Source: JAAYDK01 sp964543935
Lineage (GTDB): Bacteria > Spirochaetota > Spirochaetia > Sphaerochaetales > Sphaerochaetaceae
Assembly: GCA_964543935.1 (NCBI GenBank)
Contig: CAZJAK010000001.1
Span: forward strand, 58,923 to 122,922
Direction of reading: 5' to 3'
Length of the DNA: 64,000 nt
Below the pieces are notes generated by a model that saw only the letters and a program-made list of their open reading frames with translations, was not told the DNA's origin and searched no databases. Positions within the stretch are counted from its first letter, which is position 1. Every line of letters starts with the position of its first letter. Both the position numbers and the translations under genes were made by a program. Shown one piece after another: positions 7,841 through 16,422 of this stretch.

Positions 7841-10297
7841 ATGTCCAAACAACTACCATTCGAACCGTCCAATCTCAGGAAACAAGGGATGCTCAGTATT
7901 CCCCAGATTCCTTTGAACCAGTATGTACCCGATTTCAAGCAGGAGCTCAAACGCTACGGCAAAGAACGTTTGCTCAGGGTCTACTACGATATGCTCGTCA
8001 TCCGTGAGTTCGAGACGATGCTCGATGCAATCAAGAAGGAGGGTGTCTATCAGGGCATCCAGTACAACCACAAGGGTCCGGCCCACTTGAGTGCCGGTCA
8101 GGAATCGGCAGCGGTCGGACAAGCGATGAACCTCGACCCTGAGGACTTCATCTTCGGGTCGCACCGCAGCCATGGCGAGATTTTAGCCAAATGCCTTTCC
8201 GCCATCGCCAAGATGGACGATACAGCCATCACGGCCATCCTTGAAGACTACATGGGTGGGGAGACGTATGCCGTAGTGCGGCAACGGTTTGCCGGATCGA
8301 GTGTCAAAGACACCGCCGAAAACTTCATCATCTACGGGACATTGGCCGAAATCTATGCCAAACGGACTGGTTTTTCGCGAGGCCTCGGCGGTTCGATGCA
8401 TACCTTCTTCGCTCCGTTCGGTAGCATGCCGAACAACGCCATTGTCGGCGGTTCGGGTTCGATCGCCTTCGGAGCGGCTTTGTTCAAGAAAATCAACCGT
8501 AAAAAGGGAATCGTCATCGGCAACATCGGGGACGGAGCCTTGGCGCGCGGACCGGTCTGGGAGGCAATGAACATGGCCTCGATGGATCAGTACCAGACCT
8601 TGTGGAACGAACTTCCGGGAGCTCCGCCCTACATGCTCAACGTGTTCGACAATTTTTACGGGATGGGTGGGCAACCGGTTGGCGAGACGATGGGGTTCGG
8701 CATCGCCGCCCGCATCGGGGCGGCCCTCAATCCGGATGCCATGCACGCCGAACGGGTCGACGGTTTCAATCCGTTGGCGGTTGCCGATGCGGTAGCCCGC
8801 AAGAAGGAGCTGCTGCTGGCCGGCAAGGGGCCGGTCTTCATGGACACCATCACGTACCGCTTCAGCGGGCACAGCCCTTCCGATGCGATGACCTATCGTA
8901 CCAAGGAAGAGTTGGATGCCTTCAAGGCCCAAGACCCATTGGCAGCCTATGGTTCCTATATCTGCACCAATGGTGTGGCGAATGAACAGGACCTCGCTGC
9001 CATGCGAAGCGCCGTGCTGGAAAAGATGCGGCGGGCTTTGGAACTCACCGTAGACCCAACGGTTTCTCCGATGGTTGACGAGAAGTTTGTGGAATCGGTC
9101 ATGTTCTCCAATGGGAAAGCCGAAAAGCTCGACCAGCGGGAAAGCGAGCTCTCGCAGAAACTCGAGGACAACCAACGCGTACAACAGCTGGCCCAACGCA
9201 ATCGTTATGCCTTCGACGAGAACGGCAAGCAATATCCAGCTTCGCGTCAATTCCAGTACCGCGACGCGATTTTTGAAGCTGTGGCCCACCGATTCTCCAT
9301 CGATCCGACCATGGTCGCTTACGGTGAGGATCATCGAGACTGGGGTGGCGCCTTTGCCTGCTACCGGGGGCTGACCGAGCTCTTGCCCTACCACCGCTTC
9401 TTCAACTCCCCCATATCCGAAGCAGCCATCGTTGGTAGCGGGGTGGGGTATGCCATGGCCGGCGGGCGGGCTTTGGTTGAATTGATGTACTGCGATTTCC
9501 TCGGTTGTGCCGGGGACGAGGTGTTCAACCAGATGCCCAAATGGCAAGCCATGTCGGCTGGTGTGTTGAAGATGCCTTTGGTGCTGCGAGTCTCGGTCGG
9601 GAACAAGTACGGAGCTCAACATTCGCAAGAATGGACCAGCATGGTCGCCTCGGTCCCTGGGCTCAAGGCGGTCTACCCGGCCACCCCGTACGATGCCAAA
9701 GGCCTCCTCAACTGGGCATTGCGCGGTACCGATCCGGTCGTGTACTTTGAAAGCCAAAAATTGTACGGCATCGGTGAGCAGTTCGAAAAAGACGGTGTCC
9801 CCGTCGGGTATTACGAAATTCCCGAAGGGGAGCCGGCCGTCCGGCGCCAAGGCAAGGACATCACCTTGATCTCGTTGGGCCCGACGTTGTACCCGGTCAT
9901 GCAAGTGGCCCAGGAACTGCATGCCCGCTTTGCAATGGAGGCTGAAGTGATTGATTTGCGTTGGATCAATCCGCTCAAGTATGACACGTTGGTCGCCTCT
10001 CTTCAGAAAACCGGCAAAGTAGTCTTGGTGACCGATAGTGCCGAACGGGGTAGTTATCTCCACACGGTAGCCGCCAATTTGACCCGCCTGGCTTTCGATT
10101 ATCTCGATGCGCCAGCGGTGGTGGTGGGATCCAGGAACTGGATCACCCCGCCTGCCGAGATGGAAGATTATTACTTCCCCCACCTCGACTGGATCTTGGA
10201 TGCTATCCACGAACAGATAGTCCCGTTGCCGCTCTACCAGCCAAAAAGCAATTTTACCGATGGTGAGTTCAAACGCACCTCTGCTCTGGGAGTGTGA
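7841..10297 (+). CDS. fused 2-oxoacid dehydrogenase E1 alpha-beta subunit
   Basis: Thiamine diphosphate decarboxylase of the complex, with the usually separate alpha and beta chains joined in one 818-residue protein. The alpha part (about 45-430) has GSHRSHGEILAK, SRGLGGSMH and the TPP/Mg motif GDGALARGPVWEAMNMAS. A linker (about 430-475) rich in E, K and Q precedes the beta part (about 478-800), which shows YGEDHRDWGGAF, FFNSPISEAAIVG and ELMYCDFLGCAGDEVFNQ. The order E2-E3-E1 is unusual; E1 normally comes first. Closest by motif to the acetoin/branched-chain/pyruvate E1 family; the exact acyl substrate is undecided. Confidence 0.9.
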   Translation: MSKQLPFEPSNLRKQGMLSIPQIPLNQYVPDFKQELKRYGKERLLRVYYDMLVIREFETMLDAIKKEGVYQGIQYNHKGPAHLSAGQESAAVGQAMNLDPEDFIFGSHRSHGEILAKCLSAIAKMDDTAITAILEDYMGGETYAVVRQRFAGSSVKDTAENFIIYGTLAEIYAKRTGFSRGLGGSMHTFFAPFGSMPNNAIVGGSGSIAFGAALFKKINRKKGIVIGNIGDGALARGPVWEAMNMASMDQYQTLWNELPGAPPYMLNVFDNFYGMGGQPVGETMGFGIAARIGAALNPDAMHAERVDGFNPLAVADAVARKKELLLAGKGPVFMDTITYRFSGHSPSDAMTYRTKEELDAFKAQDPLAAYGSYICTNGVANEQDLAAMRSAVLEKMRRALELTVDPTVSPMVDEKFVESVMFSNGKAEKLDQRESELSQKLEDNQRVQQLAQRNRYAFDENGKQYPASRQFQYRDAIFEAVAHRFSIDPTMVAYGEDHRDWGGAFACYRGLTELLPYHRFFNSPISEAAIVGSGVGYAMAGGRALVELMYCDFLGCAGDEVFNQMPKWQAMSAGVLKMPLVLRVSVGNKYGAQHSQEWTSMVASVPGLKAVYPATPYDAKGLLNWALRGTDPVVYFESQKLYGIGEQFEKDGVPVGYYEIPEGEPAVRRQGKDITLISLGPTLYPVMQVAQELHARFAMEAEVIDLRWINPLKYDTLVASLQKTGKVVLVTDSAERGSYLHTVAANLTRLAFDYLDAPAVVVGSRNWITPPAEMEDYYFPHLDWILDAIHEQIVPLPLYQPKSNFTDGEFKRTSALGV

Positions 10298-10298
10298 C

Positions 10299-11633
10299 AT
10301 GCAGGATGTGATCGGACGGCTGACAGCGCAGAGCAATGCCCGAAGCACCGATGTGCGTCTGAAGGCCATGGATGAAGCCAACCGGCTCATCCGGGCCGGC
10401 ACATTGCACCGCGAAGTGTCCGGCGAGGTCAACAACCATGTCCATACGACCTATTCCTTCAGCCCTTATGAGCCAGCTGGGGCTGCTTGGGCAGCGTGGC
10501 AAGCGGGTTTGGGCATCGTAGGCAGCGTCGACCATGAGAGTGTCGGTGCAGCAACCGAGTTGCTGTCGGCTTGTCGTGCCTTGGGTATCGCAGGTACGGT
10601 CGGTTTCGAGGTGCGTTGCAGTTTTCTCGACACTCCGTTCGCCAACCGCAAGATCAACAATCCCGACTCAAAAGGTATCGCTTACCTCTGTGTGCACGGC
10701 ATCAAGAGCGCTTCGCTTGCCAAAGCAGACGGATTCCTTGCTCCACTTCGGCGGGTGCGTGACCAACGTAACCGAGCCCAAGTGGAGCGTTTGAATGAGA
10801 TACTCTTTCCGCTGGGAATTGACCGCATCGATTTCGACTTGGATGTGGCACCCGTGTCCCGCAGCGCTGAGGGGGGGAGCATCACCGAGCGCCACATCCT
10901 GTACGCTTGTAGTGAAAAACTGAAGCAGGCCCATCGCGAAAAATCGGACATGGTTCGATTCCTCAAGCGAGGTTTGTCTGTCGACCTCACGTGGAAGCAA
11001 GAAAGTCTGTTGCTCGAAAAGGACAATCCCCATTTCATGTACGACGTGCTGGGGATCTTGAAAAGCTTGTTCCTGCCTCGCTTTTTCATTCAGCCGTCGG
11101 TTGATGAAACGCCCGATGTCCGCGAGACAGTGGCGTTTGCCCGATCGATTGGAGCTATCGCCGCTTATGCTTACCTCGGCGATGTCGGGGAAAGCGTGAC
11201 GGGAGACAAAAAAGCCGAATGCTTTGAAGACGTGTTCCTCGATGACCTGATGCACTTTTTGGCGCAGGTCGGATTCCCGGCCGTGACCTACATGCCGCCA
11301 AGGAACAGCCTGGCTCAGATGCTTCGCTTACAAGGCTTATGCACGAAATTCGGGTTGATGGAAATCAGCGGGGTCGACGTCAATTCATCGCGGCAATCCT
11401 TGCGCTGTCCCGAGTTGCTCGCCCCCCAGGCCCGTCATCTGGTCGACTCGGCTTGGGCCTTGGTTGCGCACGAGCGGTTATCGGACCATGATGCTCGATG
11501 GGATCTGTTTTCTACAGACAATCCTTTATCAGGTTTACCGTTGCGGCAAAGAATAAAGCAGTACGCCACGTGGGCTGCTGCCAGCGACCCGTTCGAACCT
11601 GAAACAATTGTTGCCATAGCCAATCATGGGTAA
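10299..11633 (+). CDS. PHP-domain protein of unknown substrate
   Basis: 444-residue protein with the start of a PHP metal-dependent phosphoesterase domain: H47-V-H49 (NNHVHTTYSFSP) and D78-H79 (GSVDHES), then a possible metal glutamate in GFEVRC. The later PHP ligands look altered. The usual final DxH appears as DVN in SGVDVNSSRQ, and the AHP-type motif reads AAYAY. It may therefore bind fewer metals, or be a diverged member. It starts two bases after the E1 stop, with GGGAGTG upstream, so it is tightly co-transcribed with the dehydrogenase complex and the sugar enzymes. A sugar-phosphate phosphatase role is possible but unproven. Confidence 0.7.
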   Translation: MQDVIGRLTAQSNARSTDVRLKAMDEANRLIRAGTLHREVSGEVNNHVHTTYSFSPYEPAGAAWAAWQAGLGIVGSVDHESVGAATELLSACRALGIAGTVGFEVRCSFLDTPFANRKINNPDSKGIAYLCVHGIKSASLAKADGFLAPLRRVRDQRNRAQVERLNEILFPLGIDRIDFDLDVAPVSRSAEGGSITERHILYACSEKLKQAHREKSDMVRFLKRGLSVDLTWKQESLLLEKDNPHFMYDVLGILKSLFLPRFFIQPSVDETPDVRETVAFARSIGAIAAYAYLGDVGESVTGDKKAECFEDVFLDDLMHFLAQVGFPAVTYMPPRNSLAQMLRLQGLCTKFGLMEISGVDVNSSRQSLRCPELLAPQARHLVDSAWALVAHERLSDHDARWDLFSTDNPLSGLPLRQRIKQYATWAAASDPFEPETIVAIANHG

Positions 11634-11646
11634 AGGAGATCAAACC

Positions 11647-12804
11647 ATGGAAGCCAGTACAGACCTGTGCTACTTGCTACCCCCGATTGTTCGGGGCATG
11701 GCTCATGACGGCGAGACTTCTTTGATGGTCGCGACAGTGCAATTGGATGAGCCTGCTGAGCTGATATTGACAGCCCCGCAGTCGATGGACCAGTCCATCG
11801 TCGCCCGCTGGCGGACTGCATTCACGGGATTCTGCTCGGAGCACGCCCGCTATCCCCGCACCATCGCGGTGGCTGGACAGCCGTGGGCTGTTGCGTTGGG
11901 AGCCACGCTCGAGGAAGCCCGCTCGGCAAGCGGTCCGTCGTTGCCGTATGGCGTTCCCGGCTCGACCAAGCGAGGCGACATCATGAAGCGAAAAATCGCT
12001 TTGGTAACTGGCGGAGCGCAAGGTTTTGGTGAAGGAATCGTCCGTTCCTTGGTGTCTGAAGGCGGTTTTGCCTATGTGGCCGACCTAAACTTGGCCGGGG
12101 CATCCAAACTGGCCGATGAGTTGAATGAACGAGCGGGAAGGGTGGTCGCTGTCGCCCTGAAGGTCGATGTCTCCGACGAGGTTTCAGTCGCGGCCATGAT
12201 GGACACCGTGGCCGTCACGACCGGTTCGTTGGACTTGTTTGTGGCCAATGCCGGAGTGCTCAGGGCTGGAAGCGTGAAGGAGATGGCGTTGAAAGATTTC
12301 CAATTCACCACCTCGATCGACTACACCGGGTTTTTTATCTGCACCAAACATGCCGCCCGTCAACTCGCCTGGCAGAACTTGGCTTCGGGAGGAACGTATA
12401 TGACCGACATTATCGCCATGGGCAGTAAAAGCGGCTTGCAGGGCTCCAACCGCAACGGGGCCTATGCCGGGGCGAAGTTCGGGACGATCGGGTTGGTGCA
12501 GAGTTTTGCATTGGAATTGGTGGAGGACAACATCAAAGTCAACGCTGTCTGTCCCGGGAATTTTCTTGATGGACCGCTCTGGTCGGATCCGCAACAGGGC
12601 TTGTTCGTGCAATATCTCAAAGCGGGGAAAGTCCCTGGTGCAAAGACCATCGCCGACGTACGGCGCTTTTATGAAGCGAAAGTTCCGTTGAACAGGGGCT
12701 GTCGGACAGAGGATGTGGTGCGTGCAATCTGCTATATTGTCGAACAGAAGTATGAGACTGGCCAAGCGGTCCCGGTGACCGGTGGCCAAGTCATGGTGAA
12801 TTGA
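11647..12804 (+). CDS. SDR oxidoreductase, glucitol-6-phosphate dehydrogenase-like, with N-terminal extension
   Basis: 385 residues. Residues 113-385 are a complete short-chain dehydrogenase: the NAD-binding motif TGGAQGFGEGI, the catalytic serine segment GSKSGLQGSN, and YAGAK (Y-x3-K). The C terminus has KVPLNRGC and VTGGQVM, closely resembling the enterobacterial SrlD/SorD glucitol-6-phosphate dehydrogenases. Residues 1-112 are an extension of unknown role. Its YPRTIAVAGQPWAVALG and EEARSA segments resemble the tail of class II aldolase domains found fused to SDRs. AAGGAG precedes the ATG at 11647. An internal ATG at 11983 with GAGG upstream could give the bare SDR. Predicted to oxidise a hexitol-6-phosphate to fructose-6-phosphate. 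Confidence 0.82.
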   Translation: MEASTDLCYLLPPIVRGMAHDGETSLMVATVQLDEPAELILTAPQSMDQSIVARWRTAFTGFCSEHARYPRTIAVAGQPWAVALGATLEEARSASGPSLPYGVPGSTKRGDIMKRKIALVTGGAQGFGEGIVRSLVSEGGFAYVADLNLAGASKLADELNERAGRVVAVALKVDVSDEVSVAAMMDTVAVTTGSLDLFVANAGVLRAGSVKEMALKDFQFTTSIDYTGFFICTKHAARQLAWQNLASGGTYMTDIIAMGSKSGLQGSNRNGAYAGAKFGTIGLVQSFALELVEDNIKVNAVCPGNFLDGPLWSDPQQGLFVQYLKAGKVPGAKTIADVRRFYEAKVPLNRGCRTEDVVRAICYIVEQKYETGQAVPVTGGQVMVN

Positions 12805-12827
12805 GATCGGCCGGGAGGGCCACAACA

Positions 12828-14111
12828 ATGAGAACACGAGCCGTGCGGATGTATGGGAAGAACGATTTGAGACTCGAGGAATTTGAATTGCCAGCCATCA
12901 AGGAGGACGAAATCCTCGCCAAGGTCGTCACCAACAGCGTCTGCATGTCAGACCATAAAGCAGCCTTGCAGGGAGCCGAACACAAGAGGGTTCCCAAAGA
13001 TATCGCGACCCGTCCGGTCATCCTTGGCCATGAGTTTTGTGGCGAGATCGTGCAAGTCGGCAATTTCTGGCAATCCAGGTTCAAACCAGGGGATCGCTTT
13101 TCCATCCAACCCGCACTCAACTACAAAGGCTCGCTGGCTGCCCCGGGCTACTCCTACCGTCATATCGGGGGAAATGCCACCTACATCATCATCCCGCCCG
13201 AGGTGATGGAACTTGATTGTCTGCTCAAATACGAGGGAGAAGCCTTCTTCATGGGGTCGTTGGCTGAGCCGGTCTCGTGCATTGTCGGCACATACCACGC
13301 CATGTACCATACCATCAATGGTTCTTATGTGCATTCGATGGGGATTGCTGAGGGTGGAAACCTGGCCATCCTGGCCGGAGTCGGTCCGATGGGTCTGGGC
13401 GCGATCGATTATGCTTTGCATTGCGACCGCCGGCCAGGGTTGCTGGTCGTGACCGATATCGATGACCAAAGACTGAAACGGGCCGCATCGTTGTACACGG
13501 TCGAAGAGGCTCGCCGTCAAGGAGTGCGCCTGCTCTATCTTAATACCAAAGAGGTGTCGGATCCTGTCGCCACTCTGCTGGAACATTCCGGTGGCCGGGG
13601 ATATGACGAAGTGTTGGTGATGGCTCCCGTACGGTCGTTGGTGGAGCAAGCCGACGCCATTTTGGCGAACGACGGTTGCCTGAACTTTTTTGCCGGCCCG
13701 GCCAAGACCGATTTCAGCGCCACGCTGAATTTTTATGACGTTCATTATGCCTCGCACCATGTGGTCGGCACGAGCGGAGGCAACACCGACGACATGCGCG
13801 AGTCTTTGGCATTGATGGAGCACAGGCTTCTCGATCCCTCGGTCATGATCACCCACGTGGGCGGCCTTGATGCGGTCGCTTCGACGGTGATCGACCTTCC
13901 GGCCATTCCCGGGGGCAAGAAACTGATCTATACTCANNNNNNNNNNTATACTCATATCGAGATGCCGCTGACAGCCATTGCCGATTTCGCCCGATTAGGG
14001 CAGGAAGATCCGTTCTTCGCCGGTTTGGCCGAGATCGTGGCCGAAGCCAACGGCTTGTGGAGCGTGCAGGCCGAGCGCTATTTGCTGGCGAACAAGTCGG
14101 CATGCTGTTGA
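12828..14111 (+). CDS. L-sorbose-1-phosphate reductase-like zinc-type dehydrogenase (contains assembly gap)
   Basis: Medium-chain dehydrogenase. The N terminus (MYGKNDLRLEEFELP), PVILGHEFCGEI, GPMGLGAIDYALH, DGCLNFFAGP, NFYDVHY and VGTSGGNTDDMR match the SorE family, which reduces L-sorbose 1-phosphate to glucitol 6-phosphate. The catalytic zinc ligands are probably C39 and H68-E69; the structural-zinc cysteines are absent. GGGAGG lies 9 bases upstream of the ATG at 12828. A run of 10 Ns (13937-13946) interrupts it in frame at codon 370. The real protein is probably 421 residues, reading KKLIYTHIEMPLTAI across the join. It lies 23 bases after the SDR and 17 before the kinase. Confidence 0.82.
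   Translation: MRTRAVRMYGKNDLRLEEFELPAIKEDEILAKVVTNSVCMSDHKAALQGAEHKRVPKDIATRPVILGHEFCGEIVQVGNFWQSRFKPGDRFSIQPALNYKGSLAAPGYSYRHIGGNATYIIIPPEVMELDCLLKYEGEAFFMGSLAEPVSCIVGTYHAMYHTINGSYVHSMGIAEGGNLAILAGVGPMGLGAIDYALHCDRRPGLLVVTDIDDQRLKRAASLYTVEEARRQGVRLLYLNTKEVSDPVATLLEHSGGRGYDEVLVMAPVRSLVEQADAILANDGCLNFFAGPAKTDFSATLNFYDVHYASHHVVGTSGGNTDDMRESLALMEHRLLDPSVMITHVGGLDAVASTVIDLPAIPGGKKLIYTXXXXYTHIEMPLTAIADFARLGQEDPFFAGLAEIVAEANGLWSVQAERYLLANKSACC
13937..13946. other. assembly gap (10 Ns) that is probably a false gap
   Basis: The eight bases before the gap (TATACTCA, 13929-13936) are repeated exactly after it (13947-13954). Merging the copies restores KKLIYTHIEMPLTAI, which matches the SorE family with no missing residues. 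Confidence 0.85.
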
Positions 14112-14128
14112 CCCGACAGGAGGTGGTC

Positions 14129-15571
14129 ATGGCAAAATACGTTGCGATCGATCTGGGAGCGTCCAACGGACGGGTCATTGTCGGTGATTTTCAATCCTTT
14201 GAGACGATGAACAGATTTGTCACCCGCAATGAGGATCTCCACGGGGAAATCCATTGGGACATCCCCTATATCTTCGGTGAGATAAAAAAAGGGTTGAAAG
14301 AGGCGTTCAAACAGTTCGGTGAGGGCATCGTCTCGATCGGTATCGATGCATGGGGCGTCGATCATGGCTTGGTCGACCGACACGGATCCTTGGTAAGCCT
14401 TCCGTACCACTACCGTGACGGCCGCACCGACGGTTTGGTCGAGCAACTTGGCTCCTCATTGGGTTTGGAACGGGTATATCAAAGAACCGGTATCGCCTTC
14501 CATAGTTTCAACACGTTGTTCCAATTGGCGGCCATGCAACGCGACCGGCCCGAGGTGTTCGCCAGTGCCGACCGGTACTTGTCCATCCCTGACCTGTTGA
14601 ATTATTGGTTGTGCGGCGTGCTGGCCAACGAGGTTACCCATGCCTCCACCACGCAATTGTACGATCCGTTCGCAAAGGATTGGGCTTGGGACTTGATCGA
14701 TGAGTTGGGCTTCCCGCGGCATCTGTTTGGACCGTTGATCCCCAGCGGGACGGTACTGGGGCCGCTATCCGAATCGTTACGGTACGAACTGGGGGCCTCG
14801 GCGCAGGTGCAGGTGGTGGCTGTCGGTAGCCACGACACCGCCTCCGCCGTGGCGGCGGTGCCGGCCTGCACGGATGACTTCCCCTATATCTCGAGCGGGA
14901 CATGGTCCTTGCTCGGGATTGAATCGTGTCAACCCATTGTCAACGACGAGGCCTACCGCAGCGGATTCACCAACGAGGTGGCCGTAAATGGCTCGATCAG
15001 GTTCCTCAAGAACATCATGGGGATGTGGATCCAGCAAGAATGCGTACGGTACTGGGAGTCGATGGGTGAGGCGATCAGTTGGAAGAATCTGGACCAAGAG
15101 ACCACAGATTGCGCTGCTTTCCAAGGACGCATCGATGTTGACGACTTGAGGTTCCTCAAACCGAACAGCCATGGTTCGTTGATGGTCGACCGCATCAAGG
15201 ACCAATGCCGTGAAGCCGGTCGTCCAATCCCTTCCAGCAAAGGCGAGTTCATGGTGGCGGTCTACCGCGGACTGGCCAAGACGTATGCCGAGTCGATCGA
15301 TCACTTGCAAAAGATGACCGGCAAACAGTTCTCGGTGTTGCATGTGATCGGTGGTGGCTGCAAGAACGAGATATTGGATCAATGGACAGCAGATGCGACT
15401 GGCCTGCTTGTCCAGGCAGGACCGGTCGAAGCCACCGCTTTGGGCAACATGCTTGTCCAAGCGGTGGCCTTGGGCTTTATGGGATCCCTTGCCCAAGGCC
15501 GGACCATGCTCCGTTCGTCTCAGAAAGTGAAAGTGTTCGAACCGAGGGGTGAAGCTACAGGTGCACAGTGA
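14129..15571 (+). CDS. FGGY-family sugar kinase, rhamnulokinase-like
   Basis: 480-residue kinase of the RhaB branch of the FGGY family. The ATP-binding IDLGASNGR is at the N terminus. GIDAWGVDHGL and DRYLSIPDLLNYWL are RhaB-like. The catalytic base is probably D236 in GSHDTASAV, followed by YISSGTWSLLG and a C-terminal GGGCKN. CAGGAGG precedes the ATG at 14129. RhaB phosphorylates C1 of a ketose (L-rhamnulose). No rhamnose isomerase or rhamnulose-1-phosphate aldolase is nearby. The adjacent SorE-like and SorD-like genes suggest its substrate is instead another ketohexose such as L-sorbose. Last gene of the operon. Confidence 0.85.
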   Translation: MAKYVAIDLGASNGRVIVGDFQSFETMNRFVTRNEDLHGEIHWDIPYIFGEIKKGLKEAFKQFGEGIVSIGIDAWGVDHGLVDRHGSLVSLPYHYRDGRTDGLVEQLGSSLGLERVYQRTGIAFHSFNTLFQLAAMQRDRPEVFASADRYLSIPDLLNYWLCGVLANEVTHASTTQLYDPFAKDWAWDLIDELGFPRHLFGPLIPSGTVLGPLSESLRYELGASAQVQVVAVGSHDTASAVAAVPACTDDFPYISSGTWSLLGIESCQPIVNDEAYRSGFTNEVAVNGSIRFLKNIMGMWIQQECVRYWESMGEAISWKNLDQETTDCAAFQGRIDVDDLRFLKPNSHGSLMVDRIKDQCREAGRPIPSSKGEFMVAVYRGLAKTYAESIDHLQKMTGKQFSVLHVIGGGCKNEILDQWTADATGLLVQAGPVEATALGNMLVQAVALGFMGSLAQGRTMLRSSQKVKVFEPRGEATGAQ

Positions 15572-16175
15572 GCTCGAGCAGTGAAGCGATGGTGAAATCG
15601 GCGCACGTGGGGACCGGCAAGTTGTTGGTATTGAAGAAACACCCTGCTCCTCCAGCCCGTTTTGAAGCCAATAGGTCGATTTCGCGATCCCCGACCATGA
15701 GCATGCGGGAGGCTTCGATGTGTTGCGTCGCTTGCAGGTGAAGCAGCGCTCCCGGATCCGGTTTGGGCGGGAACGGATCGAGTCCGGTGATGATCTGTGT
15801 CATGTACTGGCGCAAACCGTAGTGATCGAGATAGGCAAAAGTGGACTCGCCTCGATGGGTGTACATATGGTTGCGGCGACCTGATTCGACTATCTTGGCC
15901 AAGACTTGTTCGGCACCCCCGTAAGGTCTGATGTGGGCAAACTCGATTCGGCTGCCCCAGCGTTGATATATTTCCACGAGGTTGTCGGGGGCTCCGAACT
16001 CTTTGCGGTAATGGTCGGCTGCTTCGCGCACACTCACAACAACGTGCTTACGCATGGACTGCTCGTCATCGGTGATGCCGCACTCGGCCAGCGCATTCCT
16101 GAACGATGCGTAGATGTGCTCATAGCTGTCGAACAACGTCCCGTCAAAATCCCAAACGATATCGGTGAACCTCAC
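15555..16175 (-). CDS. HAD-superfamily phosphatase, phosphoglycolate phosphatase-like
   Basis: 206-residue cytoplasmic HAD hydrolase. Motif I is DFDGT (nucleophile D9, acid D11), motif II a THRGES segment (T before the cap return), motif III the lysine in PPKPDPGAL, and motif IV GDREID. An alpha-helical cap lies at about residues 17-85. The family hydrolyses small phosphate esters; the substrate is not evident. It is convergent with the kinase, their ends overlapping by 17 bases. Confidence 0.85.
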   Translation of the reverse strand: MRFTDIVWDFDGTLFDSYEHIYASFRNALAECGITDDEQSMRKHVVVSVREAADHYRKEFGAPDNLVEIYQRWGSRIEFAHIRPYGGAEQVLAKIVESGRRNHMYTHRGESTFAYLDHYGLRQYMTQIITGLDPFPPKPDPGALLHLQATQHIEASRMLMVGDREIDLLASKRAGGAGCFFNTNNLPVPTCADFTIASLLELTVHL

Positions 16176-16281
16176 GAGTGTGCCTCCCTGTCCTGAACAT
16201 CCATGTGGTGCTCAGTATTGCCGTATATGTGGCATATCTGTCAACACCGTGCCGAAGAGTGTTCAAGTATGTACCGAGGTG

Positions 16282-16361
16282 TTGCATGATTGTTGCATAT
16301 TGATGGGTATTATCGAATATTGTTGCATAAATTTGCCAATCTTGTTGCATAATTATACAAA
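16282..16361 (+). promoter_or_regulatory. carAB promoter with ARG-box-like operators
   Basis: A -35 TTGCCA (16333-16338) and a weak -10 TACAAA (16356-16361) have a 17-base spacer. The near-palindrome TTGCATAATTATACAA (16345-16360) fills the spacer and -10. A second copy, TTGCATAAATTTGCCA (16323-16338), is centred 22 bases upstream, and a further TTGCAT-rich element is at 16282-16300. The 16-mer is identical, in reverse orientation, to one upstream of argG. Probable ArgR operators; ArgR itself is not in this window. Confidence 0.75.
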
Positions 16362-16422
16362 ATACGATACGATGCCGACGATTCGGACTTGAAGGCACAG
16401 TAAGGTCCAAAGGTGGATTGCA

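Noticed and set aside
8183..10435. 750-codon open frame on the minus strand opposite the E1 gene
   Set aside because: It mirrors the fused E1 coding sequence, has no domain-like content, and arises from the codon bias of the real gene.
13935..13970. Possible frameshift or insertion in the SorE-like gene at the Ns
   Set aside because: The frame is preserved and the flanking 8-base repeat explains the gap as an assembly artefact.
14129..15571. Rhamnose catabolism based on the RhaB-like kinase
   Set aside because: No rhamnose isomerase, rhamnulose-1-phosphate aldolase or mutarotase is present, while SorE- and SorD-like genes are directly adjacent.
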